A stretch of 64,000 bases of DNA from JAUIET01 sp039111475 (GCA_039111475.1 JBCCIP010000004.1:151265-215264); one strand, 5' to 3'. Positions 53,378 through 63,374 are shown, numbered from the stretch's first letter. Notes: a model not told the origin generated them from the sequence alone. Program-made: numbers and translations.

Positions 53378-54970
53378 GTGATCGCCGCTGATATCCTAAA
53401 AGCACTTGAGGGCTACACGGAGAACCTGGAGTGTCACGTCAACTTCGTGGTACAGACCGGGGAGCACGACAAGCGAGAGGAGTTGCTGAGTTTTCTTAAT
53501 CAGGTAGTGACTGTTTCAGATAAACTCTCCCTTGAGCAGCGCGACATGAACGGGCAGTTGCGAGGCCCAATCAGCTTCTTGCTAGAGCGCGATGGGGATG
53601 ACACCGGTATCCGTTTTACAGGCATTCCAAGCGGGCACGAGTTTAATTCTCTCGTTCTGGCCGTGCTGCACGCCGGTGGTACCGCCATGAAAATGGACTC
53701 TGCCGTGCAAACGATTGTGCGTGGTGTGGACAAACCACTGCATTTCGAAGTGTTTGTCAGTCTCAGCTGCCACAACTGCCCTGACGTGGTGCAAACGCTG
53801 AATCAGTTTGCATTGCTAAATGATCACATCAGCACCGAGATGATTGATGGCGGGTTGTATCAAGATGTCGTTGAAGAGCGCGATATACAAGGTGTTCCTT
53901 CAGTGTATTTGAACGGTGAACTGTTCGCCAATGGCAAGGTGGATGCGGCCATGCTACTGGATACCCTAATGGAACGTTATCCAGAACTGAAAGAGCAGGT
54001 GAGCGAACATGCACTTCCGATCCAGGACGTCACCATAATAGGAGGTGGTCCAGCGGGTGTTTCCGCCGCTATCTACAGCGCTCGCAAGGGTCTCAAAGTG
54101 ACGCTCATTGCCGATCGTTTGGGTGGTCAGGTTAAGGATACAATGGGCATCGAAAATTTGATATCGGTGCCGAAGACTACCGGACCGGAATTGGTCGGTG
54201 CGTTACAAAACCACATGAACGATTACGACGTGACACTCAAGGAAAACGTGCGGGCTGATGCGGTGAGCGAACGTGGACATTTGAAAAGCGTAATCCTGAG
54301 CACTGGTGAGCGTATCGAAACGAAAACACTGATCGTCACCAGCGGCGCGCGTTGGCGAGAGCTTGGGGTGCCAGGCGAAAAGGAGAATATTGGCAATGGT
54401 GTTGCCTACTGCCCGCATTGTGATGGGCCATTCTTTAAAGGCAAAGACGTTGCCGTGATCGGTGGTGGGAACTCTGGAATTGAGGCTGCGCTGGACTTGG
54501 CCGGTATCACGAAGTCGGTCAAAGTGTTTGAATTTCTGCCGGAACTGAAAGCCGATCAAGTCTTGATAGATAAAGCCGTTTCAACGCACAACGTCGAAAT
54601 CTTAGTAAACGTGGCTACAAAAAAAATCAATGCCACGAATGGCAAGGTCAGTTCAATCAGCTATGAAGATCGAGCAACCGGTGAGCTACATGACGTTGAA
54701 TTGGCGGGTGTATTTGTACAGATTGGCCTGCTTCCCAACAGCCAGTTCATACAGGACTATGTTGACACCAGTGCGCATGGTGAAATTCTCATCGACGAGA
54801 AATGCCGCACCTCGGTACCGGGTGTTTTCGCGGCCGGTGATGTAACCAACGTGCCTTACAAACAGATTGTGATAGCCCTGGGCGAGGGGTCAAAAGCGTC
54901 GCTCGCCGCGTTTGAGTATTTGCTAACTGAATACAGCGAGCCGAAAATGACCAGCTCAGCGGCCGCCTGA
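53378..54970 (+). CDS. ahpF: Alkyl hydroperoxide reductase subunit F
   Basis: The 530-residue flavoenzyme starts, with GTG at 53378, with the AhpF N-terminal thioredoxin-like domains, including redox pair CHNC (about residues 131-134). FAD-binding GGGPAGVSAAIYSARKG (from about 223), the second CxxC in CPHCDGPFF (about 347), NADH-binding IGGGNSGIEAALDLAG, and terminal FAD motif VFAAGDVTN follow. It transfers electrons from NADH through FAD to AhpC. It forms an operon with ahpC. No OxyR gene is adjacent. Confidence 0.96.
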   Translation: MIAADILKALEGYTENLECHVNFVVQTGEHDKREELLSFLNQVVTVSDKLSLEQRDMNGQLRGPISFLLERDGDDTGIRFTGIPSGHEFNSLVLAVLHAGGTAMKMDSAVQTIVRGVDKPLHFEVFVSLSCHNCPDVVQTLNQFALLNDHISTEMIDGGLYQDVVEERDIQGVPSVYLNGELFANGKVDAAMLLDTLMERYPELKEQVSEHALPIQDVTIIGGGPAGVSAAIYSARKGLKVTLIADRLGGQVKDTMGIENLISVPKTTGPELVGALQNHMNDYDVTLKENVRADAVSERGHLKSVILSTGERIETKTLIVTSGARWRELGVPGEKENIGNGVAYCPHCDGPFFKGKDVAVIGGGNSGIEAALDLAGITKSVKVFEFLPELKADQVLIDKAVSTHNVEILVNVATKKINATNGKVSSISYEDRATGELHDVELAGVFVQIGLLPNSQFIQDYVDTSAHGEILIDEKCRTSVPGVFAAGDVTNVPYKQIVIALGEGSKASLAAFEYLLTEYSEPKMTSSAAA

Positions 54971-55047
54971 ATACTTCGGCGCGACGTTAGGGATACACCG
55001 CCAAAGCGTTGTTCCTGCCAGGCGCCATATAACGCGACGATAAACGT

Positions 55048-55353
55048 TCAGCTCACAACAGCTTCAAACGTTTCCAACTCTGGGTGGGCAAGATAGGTAC
55101 CTTTCGGGGCGCTAGCTTGAGCGTGGGCTTTCCGAAATGCATCGGATTCGGTCCAGGCCTCAAAGTGCTCGCGCGTGGCCCAGTGCGTGTGTGACGCATA
55201 GAGTACATGATCTTCGCGTTCCGGGCCTTTTAGTAAGGCGAAACTCACAAAACCATTTACTTCGTGTAGGTAGGAGTCACGCTCTCGCCAGATTTTTTCG
55301 AAATCTGGTTCAAATCCCTTGGCTATTTTGAATCGATTCATGGCAATAAACAT
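55048..55353 (-). CDS. Heme-degrading monooxygenase (IsdG/HmuQ-type ABM fold)
   Basis: The 101-residue antibiotic-biosynthesis-monooxygenase-fold protein carries the IsdG-type catalytic triad N6 (MNRF), W67 (HFEAW) and H77 (FRKAHA). GFVSFALLKGPEREDH and HWATREHFEAWTES match the heme-degrading subgroup. It would open cytosolic heme to release iron. A strong ribosome site (AAGGAG) precedes ATG 55353. It is 20 bp after hmuV in the same direction, which fits the end of the heme-uptake operon. Confidence 0.85.
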   Translation of the reverse strand: MFIAMNRFKIAKGFEPDFEKIWRERDSYLHEVNGFVSFALLKGPEREDHVLYASHTHWATREHFEAWTESDAFRKAHAQASAPKGTYLAHPELETFEAVVS

Positions 55354-55373
55354 GTTTCTAGCTCCTTAATTAC

Positions 55374-56183
55374 TTATGAAAACACCAACCATCGTTGGAG
55401 ACCAGAGTGCCACTCGACAGTAACCGCACATTGATACACCTCGGATAACCTTTCAGCCTGAAATACCTGGTCTACCGCGCCACTGCAAACGATCTTACCA
55501 GACATCATTAACAATACGCGGTCGGCAAAGCGGGCTGCCAAATTAAGATCATGCAAAATAATCAAGCTACTGACATTGTGGGCGCGCAGCCTTCGTAACT
55601 CATCCAGCAGCTCAATTTCGTGTGCTAAGTCCAAGTTGGACGTAGGTTCATCAAGAAGTAAATAGCGCGCCTGTGTCCGCTCTTGCGGAGTTCGCCATAT
55701 TTGAAGCAATGCTCTGGCGAATTGAACCCTTTGTTGCTCGCCACTGGACAGCGTATTGAAGCTTTGATCCAATATGTGGGTGATGTCGGCTGTTTCAGAG
55801 CAGGAATGCAGCGCGCCACGCATTTGAGCGTCTGAGTAACGCCGTAGCTGTACCCAGCCCATCTCCAAGACATCCCGCACCGCATAATTGAAACCGAGCT
55901 CTACGTTGGTACTCATGACCGCTCGAACTTGAGCGAGATCCGTCAAAGAAAGCTCAGACAAATGCTCATCGTTCATGCTAACACTATCTTTAAGCTCTAA
56001 AAATGCACCGGCGGCCGCCTTCATTAAGGTAGTCTTTCCGGCGCCGTTTGGGCCAACAATAGCAGTAATTTCTCCGCTCAGTGCTGAGAACGACACATCT
56101 TTAAGCAACAATCGATTGTTGCGCTTCAAGCTGAGCGAGTGCGCGGATATGCTCAAGGTGTTCTCAATCGGAGCAGCAACCAC
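55374..56183 (-). CDS. hmuV: Heme ABC transporter ATP-binding protein
   Basis: The 269-residue ATPase has Walker A GPNGAGKTTLMKAAAG (about residues 44-59), signature LSSGEQQRVQFARAL, Walker B YLLLDEPTSNLD and the His switch ILHDLNL. It powers heme import through HmuU. GTG 56183 overlaps hmuU by 31 bp. Order and similarity match hmuTUV operons. Confidence 0.93.
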   Translation of the reverse strand: MVAAPIENTLSISAHSLSLKRNNRLLLKDVSFSALSGEITAIVGPNGAGKTTLMKAAAGAFLELKDSVSMNDEHLSELSLTDLAQVRAVMSTNVELGFNYAVRDVLEMGWVQLRRYSDAQMRGALHSCSETADITHILDQSFNTLSSGEQQRVQFARALLQIWRTPQERTQARYLLLDEPTSNLDLAHEIELLDELRRLRAHNVSSLIILHDLNLAARFADRVLLMMSGKIVCSGAVDQVFQAERLSEVYQCAVTVEWHSGLQRWLVFS

Positions 56184-57157
56184 AAAAATACGGGTGCACC
56201 CACAACACTGATGACCAGACCAACAGGTATTTCCGCTGGCACAACCAGTGTCCGCGCCAGCAGGTCGCCCATTACGGCAAGAATAGCGCCTAACAACGCG
56301 CTGCCAAGCAAAACGAAACGATGCAGCACGCCGCCGAGCAGGCGTACCAAGTGTGGCGCAACCAGACCAATAAAATTAACAATGCCTGACAGAGATACGG
56401 CGCAGCCAACCGCGACCGCTGAGCCGATGATAATCGTGTGCTTCAATCGCCCTACATTGAGCCCTAAGTATTCCGCCTCGGGTTCGCCCAGCTGTAGAAG
56501 GTCCATCCCTCTTGACTGCCTGATCAGCACCAATAGCGTTGCTGTAATGGCAAACAGCACAGGAAGTAGTGTCGTCCATGTACTTCGCCCGAAACTGCCC
56601 ATCATCCAAAAGGTTAGGGTGCGCAGCTGAACATCGTCGCTGACGTACTGGAACAAGCCGATAAACGCAATGAACAAGGCGTTTAGGCCTACGCCTACCA
56701 GCAGCAGAGTTGCGGTGTGAAAATGTCCGGCACGTTTAGCAAAAAGATACAAGATTGTGGTCGATAGACCCGCTCCAATCACCGCTGCAATGGGAAGTAG
56801 ATAGGGCGCAAGCGACGTTGGTAGGGTAATCGATGAGCCCAACACAATCATCGATACAGCGCCTACTGCCGCGCCACCAGATACGCCAAGCAAACCCGGG
56901 TCTGCCAAAGGATTGCGGAACAGACCTTGCAAACTTGCGCCCACCACGGCGAGTGCAGCGCCTACCGCTGCCGCTAGTACAACGCGTGGAATACGAATAT
57001 TGATCAAAATGTTTCGCAGTGACTCAACGCCAGGACCAGTCGACAGAAGTGCCGACACAGGAATATCGATTGCGCCCATGTTGAGAGCTGTCGTCATTGT
57101 CATGACGAAGGCGCACGACAGTGCCAGCAAAAGCCAAGGTGTTGCGACGGTGTTCAA
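56153..57157 (-). CDS. hmuU: Heme ABC transporter permease (FecCD family)
   Basis: The 334-residue permease has about ten membrane helices and the FecCD/BtuC motifs IPRVVLAAAVGAALAVVGASLQGLFRNPLADPGLLGVSGGA and GIVNFIGLVAPHLVRLLGG (spread over about 53-92 and 250-280). The start TTG overlaps the hmuT TGA (TTGA). It forms the inner-membrane channel for heme with HmuT and HmuV. Confidence 0.93.
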   Translation of the reverse strand: MNTVATPWLLLALSCAFVMTMTTALNMGAIDIPVSALLSTGPGVESLRNILINIRIPRVVLAAAVGAALAVVGASLQGLFRNPLADPGLLGVSGGAAVGAVSMIVLGSSITLPTSLAPYLLPIAAVIGAGLSTTILYLFAKRAGHFHTATLLLVGVGLNALFIAFIGLFQYVSDDVQLRTLTFWMMGSFGRSTWTTLLPVLFAITATLLVLIRQSRGMDLLQLGEPEAEYLGLNVGRLKHTIIIGSAVAVGCAVSLSGIVNFIGLVAPHLVRLLGGVLHRFVLLGSALLGAILAVMGDLLARTLVVPAEIPVGLVISVVGAPVFLWLLLRLRTP

Positions 57158-58020
57158 CTCGGTTCGCGTAAGAAGCGAGTTAGGTCCAATGCCGTGCGGA
57201 TAGTGCGCGGACCGAAACCCAGCATCGCCATTCCATCGAGCGCCAGCACCTTGTTCTGTCGTGCTGCATTTGTGAGACTTAGCGTTGGATCCTGCAGTAG
57301 TTCGTCCAAGCCACCAAGACGATTTACGGCGCGATCAGAAATAAAGACCACGTCGGGGTTCGCCAGAATCATCGACTCTCGCGTTACGGACTTCCATTTT
57401 TTAACATCAGCGAAAACATTTTCAAGACCTACCATCTCCAGAAGGCCGTTGCCAGATGTATCTCCACCAGCCACCATTGGGCTGCCCTGGTCGATGTTCA
57501 GCAATACAGCGGCCCGAAGCGGTCTGACGGTCTGTACCTGCGAGGCGTACTGTGCAAGCTCATCCGCTAAAGGCTGCAGCTCACCCTTTATCAGAGTATT
57601 TGCTTTCTCTGGCACGCCAAGCACTTTAGCAATGCACCTTACTTTGCTGATGATCCCTGCGGCGCTATGCTCCTCACTAATTTGTATCGACTGCACACCT
57701 TGGTGGCGAAGTTGGTCTAACACAGCCGGTGGTCCCATGTCGTCTTCTCCTAGAATCAGTGTGGGCTTCAGCGACAACAGGCCCTCCGCTGACATCGCGC
57801 GCACATAGCCGACTGATGGCAGATCTTTCGCTGCCTCGGGATAGGTTGATGTTGTGTCTGCCCCAACCAGTTGACGTTGTTCACCAAGGAAATAGATGAT
57901 TTCAGTGATAGAACCACCGGCGACTACAATTCGGCTTTTATCCAGGGCCGTTTCATTGCATGCCTGCGCGGCAGCTGCGTAAACTACCGTTAAAATCGAA
58001 ATCACACAGAACCTGAACAT
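57154..58020 (-). CDS. hmuT: Periplasmic heme-binding protein
   Basis: The 288-residue protein has a signal peptide (VVYAAAAQA) and the cluster A/III substrate-binding fold. DTTSTYPEAAKDLPSVGYVR contains the conserved Tyr that ligates heme in ShuT/HmuT. MSAEGLLSLKPTLIL and MLGFGPRTIRTALDL are also typical. It hands heme from the receptor to HmuUV. It starts 2 bp after the receptor stop. Confidence 0.92.
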   Translation of the reverse strand: MFRFCVISILTVVYAAAAQACNETALDKSRIVVAGGSITEIIYFLGEQRQLVGADTTSTYPEAAKDLPSVGYVRAMSAEGLLSLKPTLILGEDDMGPPAVLDQLRHQGVQSIQISEEHSAAGIISKVRCIAKVLGVPEKANTLIKGELQPLADELAQYASQVQTVRPLRAAVLLNIDQGSPMVAGGDTSGNGLLEMVGLENVFADVKKWKSVTRESMILANPDVVFISDRAVNRLGGLDELLQDPTLSLTNAARQNKVLALDGMAMLGFGPRTIRTALDLTRFLREPS

Positions 58021-58022
58021 GC

Positions 58023-60254
58023 TTACAATTCCATATGCAAAGTGATGCGGGCGTTCGTGCCGGGTTGTGTAAATCGTTTTGGTGCATCAGCGCCTATGCC
58101 CGCGGAGTCGGCCCATCGAATATAGCTACGATCGTTAATGTTATACACTCCAGCATCTAGAGTGATTTTTGGAGCAATGCGGACGTTCACCATCGCATCG
58201 ACGATGCCATAGCCGGGGGTCTCTATTCGAGGTGTTGCGGAGCTGGTGTCGATGTCGCTCAGATCTTTCCCCTTGGACAGAGACCAAGCGAGGCTGGCAC
58301 CCCAGCGATCACTCAAGGCTCTATAGTCCAGCGCCAAGACCGCGTTTAGTGGTTCAACGCTGTCGATGGGTTGATCGATGGTGTTGTCTTCGCCGTCCGC
58401 GTAAGCGAGCGCGAAACGGGTGGCAAAACCTTCGGAGTTGCCCATGTCCCAGCGGCCTTTCAGTTCTGCGCCTTTGATTACAACGTCGGAGCGATTAACG
58501 GACTGAAATGTTAACAAACCAGTGGCTGGGTCAATTCCACCCGTCGCCAGAAAATCAGGTGACAGTGCCCGCGGCTCAATAAAATCTTCATAGTCGTTGT
58601 AGAACGCCGCTACTTCGATAGACACTGTTTGCGATTCAAACTTAATTCCCGTTTCGTATCCGGCAACGCGTTCGGATTTCAGATCGGGGTTCGCTATCGT
58701 CTGGTAGCCGCCGACAGGATTGGCAAAGCCAACATTGACGTCATCATAGGGAGGGGCACGAAAACCCTCAGAATAACGGGCGTATGCGGCAAGGGAATCT
58801 GTGAAGTGGTAAACCGCGCCTAGACGGAATGTGACTTCAGAGTCGTCATAGTCGATCGGGGCCAAGCCACCGCTGGCCGCTTGATACAATTCGTCGTTCT
58901 CTGCGCTGGCATCGAAACTATCAAAGCGCAGGCCGGGAGTGATTCGTAGCCTACCATCAGCCAACACAATCTCATCTTGCAAATAAACAGCGAATTGATC
59001 AACGTCGGTAGTCGGGAAATCGCGCGCCGGGAACACCGTAAACTCACGAACTTCGGCGCCGGTGGCTATGTCCACAGTATTACCGTCGCGACGCGACTGG
59101 CTTTCCGTAGTATAGAATTCTCCGCCGTAGCTGAGCGTATGCTGTATGGATGTCGTATCAAAACGCTTGCTAAGCGAGATTTGCATGCCGGTCACATCCT
59201 GCTCGTACGTAGACCGACGAGAGCGCACCTGCGGCATAACTCCGGCAAACAGACGATTCTCGGTTAAATCCTGAATCGTTTCTGATTTCTGCAGGTAGGC
59301 TACAAGCGCTAAATTATCGTAGATTAGTTGATTCCCGCGGTAATGGTATCTAAGTGCAAGTTGCTGGCGCTCTCGCTCGTCATTTGCGCTGCGATCTACG
59401 GTTAGTGTGCCGCGGCTGAAAATACTGGCATCCGAGAGAATATCAGACTCTGTTTCATTGCTGTATGCGCTGCCACTTGCAGTGATGGTGTGGCCATCAG
59501 CAGGTTGATAGGATAGTTTTATTAGAACATTGTCGTTCGTCAGATCCTGCGGGTCTGGCAACTCGCGCGCCGGTCCTTCGCCACCTGCAGTGCCTTGATT
59601 GTCTGTTTCCACACCTTCGCGACGGGTGTATACCAGCATGCCTGCAATATTGTCCGAGCGGGCACCCAAGGTGAGCGAACCAATCGTACCTTCGTCTGCA
59701 CTGTTGTAGCCAATTTTCAGACCAGCATGCGAGTTGTTGTCACGCATCAATGTCCAGGGGTCTTTCGTTGCAAAAGCGACAATACCCCCCAGCGCATCGC
59801 TGCCGTACAGTGAGGACACTGGCCCGCGCACGATATCGGCTCGTGCGAGGCTGTCAAGGTCCACGAAATCGCGGCGCGAGCTTAAGAATGGGCCGAATGT
59901 AAATTCATCGGGCACGCGAATGCCATCCACGGTGGTCAGAACCCGGTTGCCACCAATTCCGCGAATAGTAAAGCCATCCAGCCCGAACCGACTGCCGGTA
60001 CCGCCTACGCTGACGCCAGGCTCAAAGCGCACCATGTCGGCGATGGACCGCGCCAGTTCTCGTTCAAGTCGTTCTGCTGTTTTAACGCTCACAGTCGCAT
60101 CGAGATCGCTTATATCACGCTCAGTTCGTGTGCCCACCACGGTGATGTTTTCCAACTCAAGGTTTGATGCAGATTCGTCTGCGGGCGTATTTTGCGCAGT
60201 TGCGCCTGTTGAAATAGCCAAAATTAAAGTGGCCAGTGAAAATGCAGGGCGCAT
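58023..60254 (-). CDS. TonB-dependent heme/hemoglobin receptor
   Basis: The 743-residue receptor counts from ATG 60254 with AAGGAG upstream; a start seven codons earlier lacks it. A signal peptide is followed by ENITVVGTRTERDISD, then plug motifs GFTIRGIGGNRVLTTVDGIRVPDEF and ADIVRGPVSSLYGSDALGGIV, typical of HmuR/HutA-type receptors. In the barrel, YARYSEGFRAPPYDDVNVGF matches the FRAP and NPxL-like region of heme receptors. It ends NARITLHMEL. First gene of the heme operon, with a Fur box about 70 bp upstream. Confidence 0.93.
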   Translation of the reverse strand: MRPAFSLATLILAISTGATAQNTPADESASNLELENITVVGTRTERDISDLDATVSVKTAERLERELARSIADMVRFEPGVSVGGTGSRFGLDGFTIRGIGGNRVLTTVDGIRVPDEFTFGPFLSSRRDFVDLDSLARADIVRGPVSSLYGSDALGGIVAFATKDPWTLMRDNNSHAGLKIGYNSADEGTIGSLTLGARSDNIAGMLVYTRREGVETDNQGTAGGEGPARELPDPQDLTNDNVLIKLSYQPADGHTITASGSAYSNETESDILSDASIFSRGTLTVDRSANDERERQQLALRYHYRGNQLIYDNLALVAYLQKSETIQDLTENRLFAGVMPQVRSRRSTYEQDVTGMQISLSKRFDTTSIQHTLSYGGEFYTTESQSRRDGNTVDIATGAEVREFTVFPARDFPTTDVDQFAVYLQDEIVLADGRLRITPGLRFDSFDASAENDELYQAASGGLAPIDYDDSEVTFRLGAVYHFTDSLAAYARYSEGFRAPPYDDVNVGFANPVGGYQTIANPDLKSERVAGYETGIKFESQTVSIEVAAFYNDYEDFIEPRALSPDFLATGGIDPATGLLTFQSVNRSDVVIKGAELKGRWDMGNSEGFATRFALAYADGEDNTIDQPIDSVEPLNAVLALDYRALSDRWGASLAWSLSKGKDLSDIDTSSATPRIETPGYGIVDAMVNVRIAPKITLDAGVYNINDRSYIRWADSAGIGADAPKRFTQPGTNARITLHMEL

Positions 60255-60323
60255 AGGGGTCTCCTTGCTGTTCATTAAATGCGGTCAAGCAGTAAGCTAG
60301 ACTCGACTATAAATAGAAATACG

Positions 60324-60342
60324 AATGATAATGATTATTATT
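60324..60342. promoter_or_regulatory. Fur box of the heme operon
   Basis: AATGATAATGATTATTATT matches the Fur consensus and lies 70 bp upstream of the heme receptor start. Confidence 0.88.
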
Positions 60343-60522
60343 TAAAATTGAAAGGTAAATAGGCAGAATATGCGTCGGAATGTTCTATGAAACGCTGCTA
60401 TCGATCACGGGTAACTTAAAGTGTGAAGCGCGCTGCACGCTTGACGTGATTTTTGCCAAGCATTACCACACAGCTCGTCACTAAATTGCGCGGCGGGCGT
60501 TTGGGCAACCCTTAAGTGCCGA

Positions 60523-62157
60523 TCAATGACGGCGCTTAAATGTTTGCATAGCCAGCAAAATAGTGGGGACTAATCCAACCAACAATATGCTCAGCGAGGC
60601 TGTAGACGCCTCCGCCAAACGCTCATCTGACGCCAGGCGATACGCGCGGGTTGCGAGCGTTTCGAAGTTGAAGGGACGCAATATAAGGGTTGCTGGAAGT
60701 TCCTTGATCACGTCAATGAACACCAGAAGGAAGGCTACGCTCAACGAAGGCAGCATAAGAGGCACATGCACTTTCATCAATACTTCGCGTGGACGCGCAC
60801 CCAGGCTTCGCGCGGCATCGTCGTACTGTGAATGCACGCGCTTTAGGCCGCTTTCGCAACTGTTAAATGCCACGGCCATAAATCGAGCCAAATACACGAA
60901 CACCAGCAGCGCCACTGATCCCGTGATTAGTAGTCCTACCTGCATATCGAAGTAGACATTCAGAGTGTGGGCGAGCCACTTATCCAAGCCCGTCAGCGGA
61001 CCTATCAATCCCATAGCGAGCACCATACCCGGCAGGGCATAGCCCAGAGTGGCCGTTCGTATGCCCACTCGTACTGCAATGCCGCCTTTTGTGCCCGGCC
61101 GGTCAGCCATTCGACCAGCGTAGGCGAGGCACATCGCTGCCAGCGTTGCCAGAACGGCAGCGATACTTCCTACCCAAACACTGTTAGCGGTGAATCGACT
61201 GAACTCAGTTCCCAGCAGCGGGTCTCCGGTCGTCCATGCTTGATACGCTAATATGCTCACCGGTAGTAAAAAACCAAGAATAAGAGGTACGCTGCAGAGA
61301 AGCGTTGCCACTAGCTTTTTTGATCCAACGATCGGAGCTAGCGGCGCTGCTGTATCTCGGCTTACCGGATTCGAGTGCAGCCCGCGACGAGAAAGCTGTT
61401 CGAACACGACCAGCATGGCCACAATCACAAACAGCCAGCCCGCCATTTGCAGCGCGGCCTGATGTTCACCTTGCGCATACCAGGTGCGGAAAATGCCGTT
61501 GGTAAGTGTTGGTACGCCGTAGAATTCGACCACGCCAAAATCTGCTGCGGCCTCCATCAATGCCAGCATTAAACCGCCGGCAATTGCGGGACGCGCCATA
61601 GGCAGCGCAATGCGAAAAAAAGTAGGTGTTCGCTGTGCTCCCAGCGTTTGTGCGGCCTCACAAAGTGGCCGAGACTGGTGGGCAAAGGCCGTGTAGGCGA
61701 GCAAGTATACATAGGGGTACAACACAAAGCCCAAAACCAGACACGCGCCAGGCATGGACCGTATTGAGGGTAATGCGCCTTCAAGCAGAGACAACTCGCG
61801 CAGCGCGCTTTGTAATGGCCCGCTGTAGTCCAAAAAGTCGGCGTAGGCGTAAGCGACAACATAAGCAGGTGTTGCAAATGGTAAGATAAGTGCCCAGGTG
61901 AATAGCCGTCGCCCGGGGAAATCTCTGCTGGCAACCAGCCAGGCGCATCCAACACCAACGACACCGCTGATCACCGCTACCCAAACCAGCAGAACTACGG
62001 TATTTACTACATAGCTTGGCAGCACAGTCGAACGCAGGTGCTGCCAAACGTCGCCGGCAGGCGAGAAAAAGGTGGCCAATACAGCGATAATGGGCACAGC
62101 AATCGGCAGCGCAATTATCGCAGTGCCGAGCAGCCAGTACGGTGTACCCGGGTACAT
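60523..62157 (-). CDS. fbpB: Ferric iron ABC transporter permease (FbpB/SfuB type)
   Basis: The protein has about 544 residues from ATG 62157; an upstream start at 62295 would overlap fbpC and adds a non-conserved N-terminus. It is a duplicated permease with about twelve helices and two EAA-type loops (GAQRTPTFFRIALPMARPAIAGG and GARPREVLMKVHVPLMLPS). Members import ferric iron delivered by FbpA, driven by FbpC. It is transcribed away from fbpC and fbpA, an arrangement different from the usual fbpA-fbpB-fbpC operon. Confidence 0.92.
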   Translation of the reverse strand: MYPGTPYWLLGTAIIALPIAVPIIAVLATFFSPAGDVWQHLRSTVLPSYVVNTVVLLVWVAVISGVVGVGCAWLVASRDFPGRRLFTWALILPFATPAYVVAYAYADFLDYSGPLQSALRELSLLEGALPSIRSMPGACLVLGFVLYPYVYLLAYTAFAHQSRPLCEAAQTLGAQRTPTFFRIALPMARPAIAGGLMLALMEAAADFGVVEFYGVPTLTNGIFRTWYAQGEHQAALQMAGWLFVIVAMLVVFEQLSRRGLHSNPVSRDTAAPLAPIVGSKKLVATLLCSVPLILGFLLPVSILAYQAWTTGDPLLGTEFSRFTANSVWVGSIAAVLATLAAMCLAYAGRMADRPGTKGGIAVRVGIRTATLGYALPGMVLAMGLIGPLTGLDKWLAHTLNVYFDMQVGLLITGSVALLVFVYLARFMAVAFNSCESGLKRVHSQYDDAARSLGARPREVLMKVHVPLMLPSLSVAFLLVFIDVIKELPATLILRPFNFETLATRAYRLASDERLAEASTASLSILLVGLVPTILLAMQTFKRRH

Positions 62158-62272
62158 TAGGGGTTTAGAGCGGTGGATGAGAGTATTCGCCAGTCGGAAG
62201 TTTAGGATGTGTTGATGTATTCTACGGAAAAATCGCTGAGAGTTGATACCTACATGACGTTGAGTATGCGCA

Positions 62273-63346
62273 TTGTTTAGCGTTGAGGCCCGCACGCCTG
62301 AGCGATCAGCGCTGTCGTTGCACGGCGTGAATCACCGATACGCCGATAATGTGGTGCTCAGAGATTTGAGTTTAACCGTCAACGCGGGCGAAATACTGTG
62401 CTTACTGGGTGCTTCAGGCAGCGGCAAGAGCACCGCATTGCGCATCATTGCCGGGCTTGAACCATTGCAAAGCGGTGAGATACGACTGGGCAATAACATA
62501 CTGGCAAAACCGACCATCGCACCGGCGACGGAAGACCGCAATATTGGTTTGGTCTTTCAGGACAATGTGCTGTTTCCACACCTGACCGTTGCGGAGAATA
62601 TTGCGTTTGGTTTACGCGACCTGGATAAACAACAGCAACACGCTATCGTTCAGCGGTGTTTGCTAAGCGTTGATTTGCAGGATTACGCTGATCGTTATCC
62701 GCACACCTTGTCCGGCGGCCAACAGCAGCGAGTTGCGCTGGTTAGGGCACTGGCGCGGGAGCCCCATGTGATGCTGCTCGATGAACCCTTTGCCAGTGTT
62801 GACGCCACATTGCGTCGGCGCTTGCGTGAACAGGCACGGGGTGCGCTGAAATCCAGTGGGTGCCCTACCATCCTGGTGACTCACGACGCCGAAGAAGCAT
62901 TAGAAATGGGTGACAATCTCGCTGTGATTGTTGAAGGCAGTCTATTGCAATACGGAACGCCTGAAGCGGTCTGGCGCGCTCCGGCGAGTCGATTTGTTGC
63001 AGAGTTGTTCGGCGACACGCAAGCAATTGCCGGTCAGAGTGTTGATGGTGTTGTTCGCACGGCATTTGGCGCGATCGAGGGTGTTGAGAACGTTGAGAAT
63101 GACGCTCAGACAGTCGATGTCGTCATTCGACCGAATTGCGTGCGGCTGTCTAAATCACCGGAAACCGAAAACACAGGCCAGGCGAAGGTGCGCGATATTC
63201 GCTTTCTCGGCGATCGGGTACTCACCCTCATTGAGTCCGGCGGTGAAACACTGCGCTCGTTGACTCAAGAACCACCAGAGTTAGATATTGGTGATGCAGT
63301 GTGTGTGAGTTTTGATTCCGGCGGGGTTCTGCTGTACAATCGCTAA
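62273..63346 (+). CDS. fbpC: Ferric iron ABC transporter ATPase (FbpC type)
   Basis: The 357-residue ATPase has Walker A LGASGSGKST (about residues 43-52), Q-loop LVFQDNVLFPHLT, signature LSGGQQQRVALVRALA, Walker B VMLLDEPFASVD and a C-terminal regulatory domain from about 240. The frame has no ATG; TTG 62273, just after an in-frame TGA, is the most upstream start. It is followed by fbpA after 28 bp. Confidence 0.92.
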   Translation: MFSVEARTPERSALSLHGVNHRYADNVVLRDLSLTVNAGEILCLLGASGSGKSTALRIIAGLEPLQSGEIRLGNNILAKPTIAPATEDRNIGLVFQDNVLFPHLTVAENIAFGLRDLDKQQQHAIVQRCLLSVDLQDYADRYPHTLSGGQQQRVALVRALAREPHVMLLDEPFASVDATLRRRLREQARGALKSSGCPTILVTHDAEEALEMGDNLAVIVEGSLLQYGTPEAVWRAPASRFVAELFGDTQAIAGQSVDGVVRTAFGAIEGVENVENDAQTVDVVIRPNCVRLSKSPETENTGQAKVRDIRFLGDRVLTLIESGGETLRSLTQEPPELDIGDAVCVSFDSGGVLLYNR

Positions 63347-63364
63347 CGATTCTCATTTAGAAAT
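63345..63364. promoter_or_regulatory. Fur-like site at the fbpC-fbpA junction
   Basis: AACGATTCTCATTTAGAAAT keeps GATTCTCATT, the same half-site as the boxes at 10981 and 12746. It overlaps the fbpC stop and precedes fbpA by 10 bp, so fbpA may have an internal promoter. Confidence 0.5.
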
Positions 63365-63374
63365 AAGAGACGTA

